Positions 5,692-5,987 of a stretch of DNA of 5,987 nt are shown here, in pieces; within the stretch, counting starts at the first letter, position 1; every line of letters starts with the position of its first letter. This DNA is from Clostridiaceae bacterium (GTDB lineage: Bacteria > Bacillota_A > Clostridia > Acetivibrionales > Acetivibrionaceae): contig JAAZCB010001235.1 in NCBI GenBank assembly GCA_012513545.1, positions 1 through 5,987 on the forward strand. The letters are read 5' to 3'. A model generated the notes under the pieces. It had not been told where the DNA came from. It saw only the letters and a program-made list of their open reading frames with translations, and ran no database searches. The translations under genes were made by a program, and so were the position numbers.

Positions 5692-5987
5692 TTATACCCA
5701 ACCACGAAGCCTAACTGCTTCTGCAACACGATTAATAGCAATAACATAGGCTGCATTACGCATATAAATCCCTTTTTCCTTAGCTAGATTATGAACCGCG
5801 TGAAAAGCGGAGGTCATTTTATAATCCAGCTTTTCGAGCACTTCTTCTTTAGACCAGAAATAGTTCATATTGCATTGAACTTGTTCAAAATAACTGCAGG
5901 TTACACCTCCGGCATTACACAGAAAATCAGGAATGAGATAAATGTTTTTTGCTTTAATCAGTTCATCACAATCTGTTGTTGTAGGTC
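5692..5987 (-). CDS. Glu/Leu/Phe/Val dehydrogenase, C-terminal part (5' end outside window)
   Basis: The last 97 residues of a glutamate-dehydrogenase-family enzyme are visible and end with TAA at 5694-5692. The family interconverts glutamate and 2-oxoglutarate plus ammonia, or the equivalent branched-chain or aromatic amino acids, using NAD(P). The visible part covers the end of the nucleotide-binding domain and the final helices: PTTTDCDELI, then IPDFLCNAGGVTCSYFE, then YFWSKEEV, then MRNAAYVIAINRVAEA and the terminal RGWV. The block with NAGGVTxSYFE and the final helix with AAYxIAI are hallmarks of the family. Substrate-specificity residues lie upstream, outside the window, so glutamate versus leucine or phenylalanine cannot be decided here, though the tail looks most like glutamate dehydrogenase. 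It is followed by a large palindrome, consistent with transcription ending there. Confidence 0.93.
   Translation of the reverse strand, partial: PTTTDCDELIKAKNIYLIPDFLCNAGGVTCSYFEQVQCNMNYFWSKEEVLEKLDYKMTSAFHAVHNLAKEKGIYMRNAAYVIAINRVAEAVRLRGWV

Overview
The window is an AT-rich stretch that looks like a chromosome fragment from a low-GC Firmicute, most likely a Clostridia member of the Ruminiclostridium/Acetivibrio type. The evidence is strong AGGAGG-type ribosome binding sites, a GTG start, AT-rich intergenic DNA, a Sec-exported internalin-style leucine-rich repeat protein, and a clostridial-looking glutamate dehydrogenase C-terminus. The genus is inferred from general resemblance and was not tested. 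All three genes are on the minus strand, so transcription runs from high to low coordinates.

In transcription order: (1) 5987-5692 is the C-terminal end of a Glu/Leu/Phe/Val dehydrogenase whose start lies outside the window. (2) 5691-5417 is a 275-bp intergenic region. It holds an 86-bp imperfect palindrome just after the dehydrogenase stop, a consensus -10 box, and a leader in which one segment can pair with either of two others just ahead of the next gene. (3) 5416-2291 encodes a 1041-residue protein: an N-terminal GAF-like sensor region, a helical linker, a PEP-synthase/PPDK-type ATP-grasp domain, a conserved domain without a phosphohistidine motif, and a C-terminal GSx10DxD nucleotidyltransferase. 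(4) 2290-2015 is a 276-bp AT-rich intergenic region with a likely promoter for the last gene. (5) 2014-1 is the start of a secreted leucine-rich repeat protein with two successive LRR modules. Each module has its own N-terminal cap, and the second runs off the window edge.

Nothing shows that the three genes form one pathway. Spacing and internal signals suggest separate transcription units, although read-through from the dehydrogenase into the large gene cannot be excluded. The most unusual items are the domain build of the 1041-residue protein, which has ATP-grasp signatures but lacks the usual PEP-synthase histidine and PEP-binding parts, and the structured intergenic region upstream of it. 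There are no RNA genes, CRISPR arrays, insertion sequences or phage genes that I can support.
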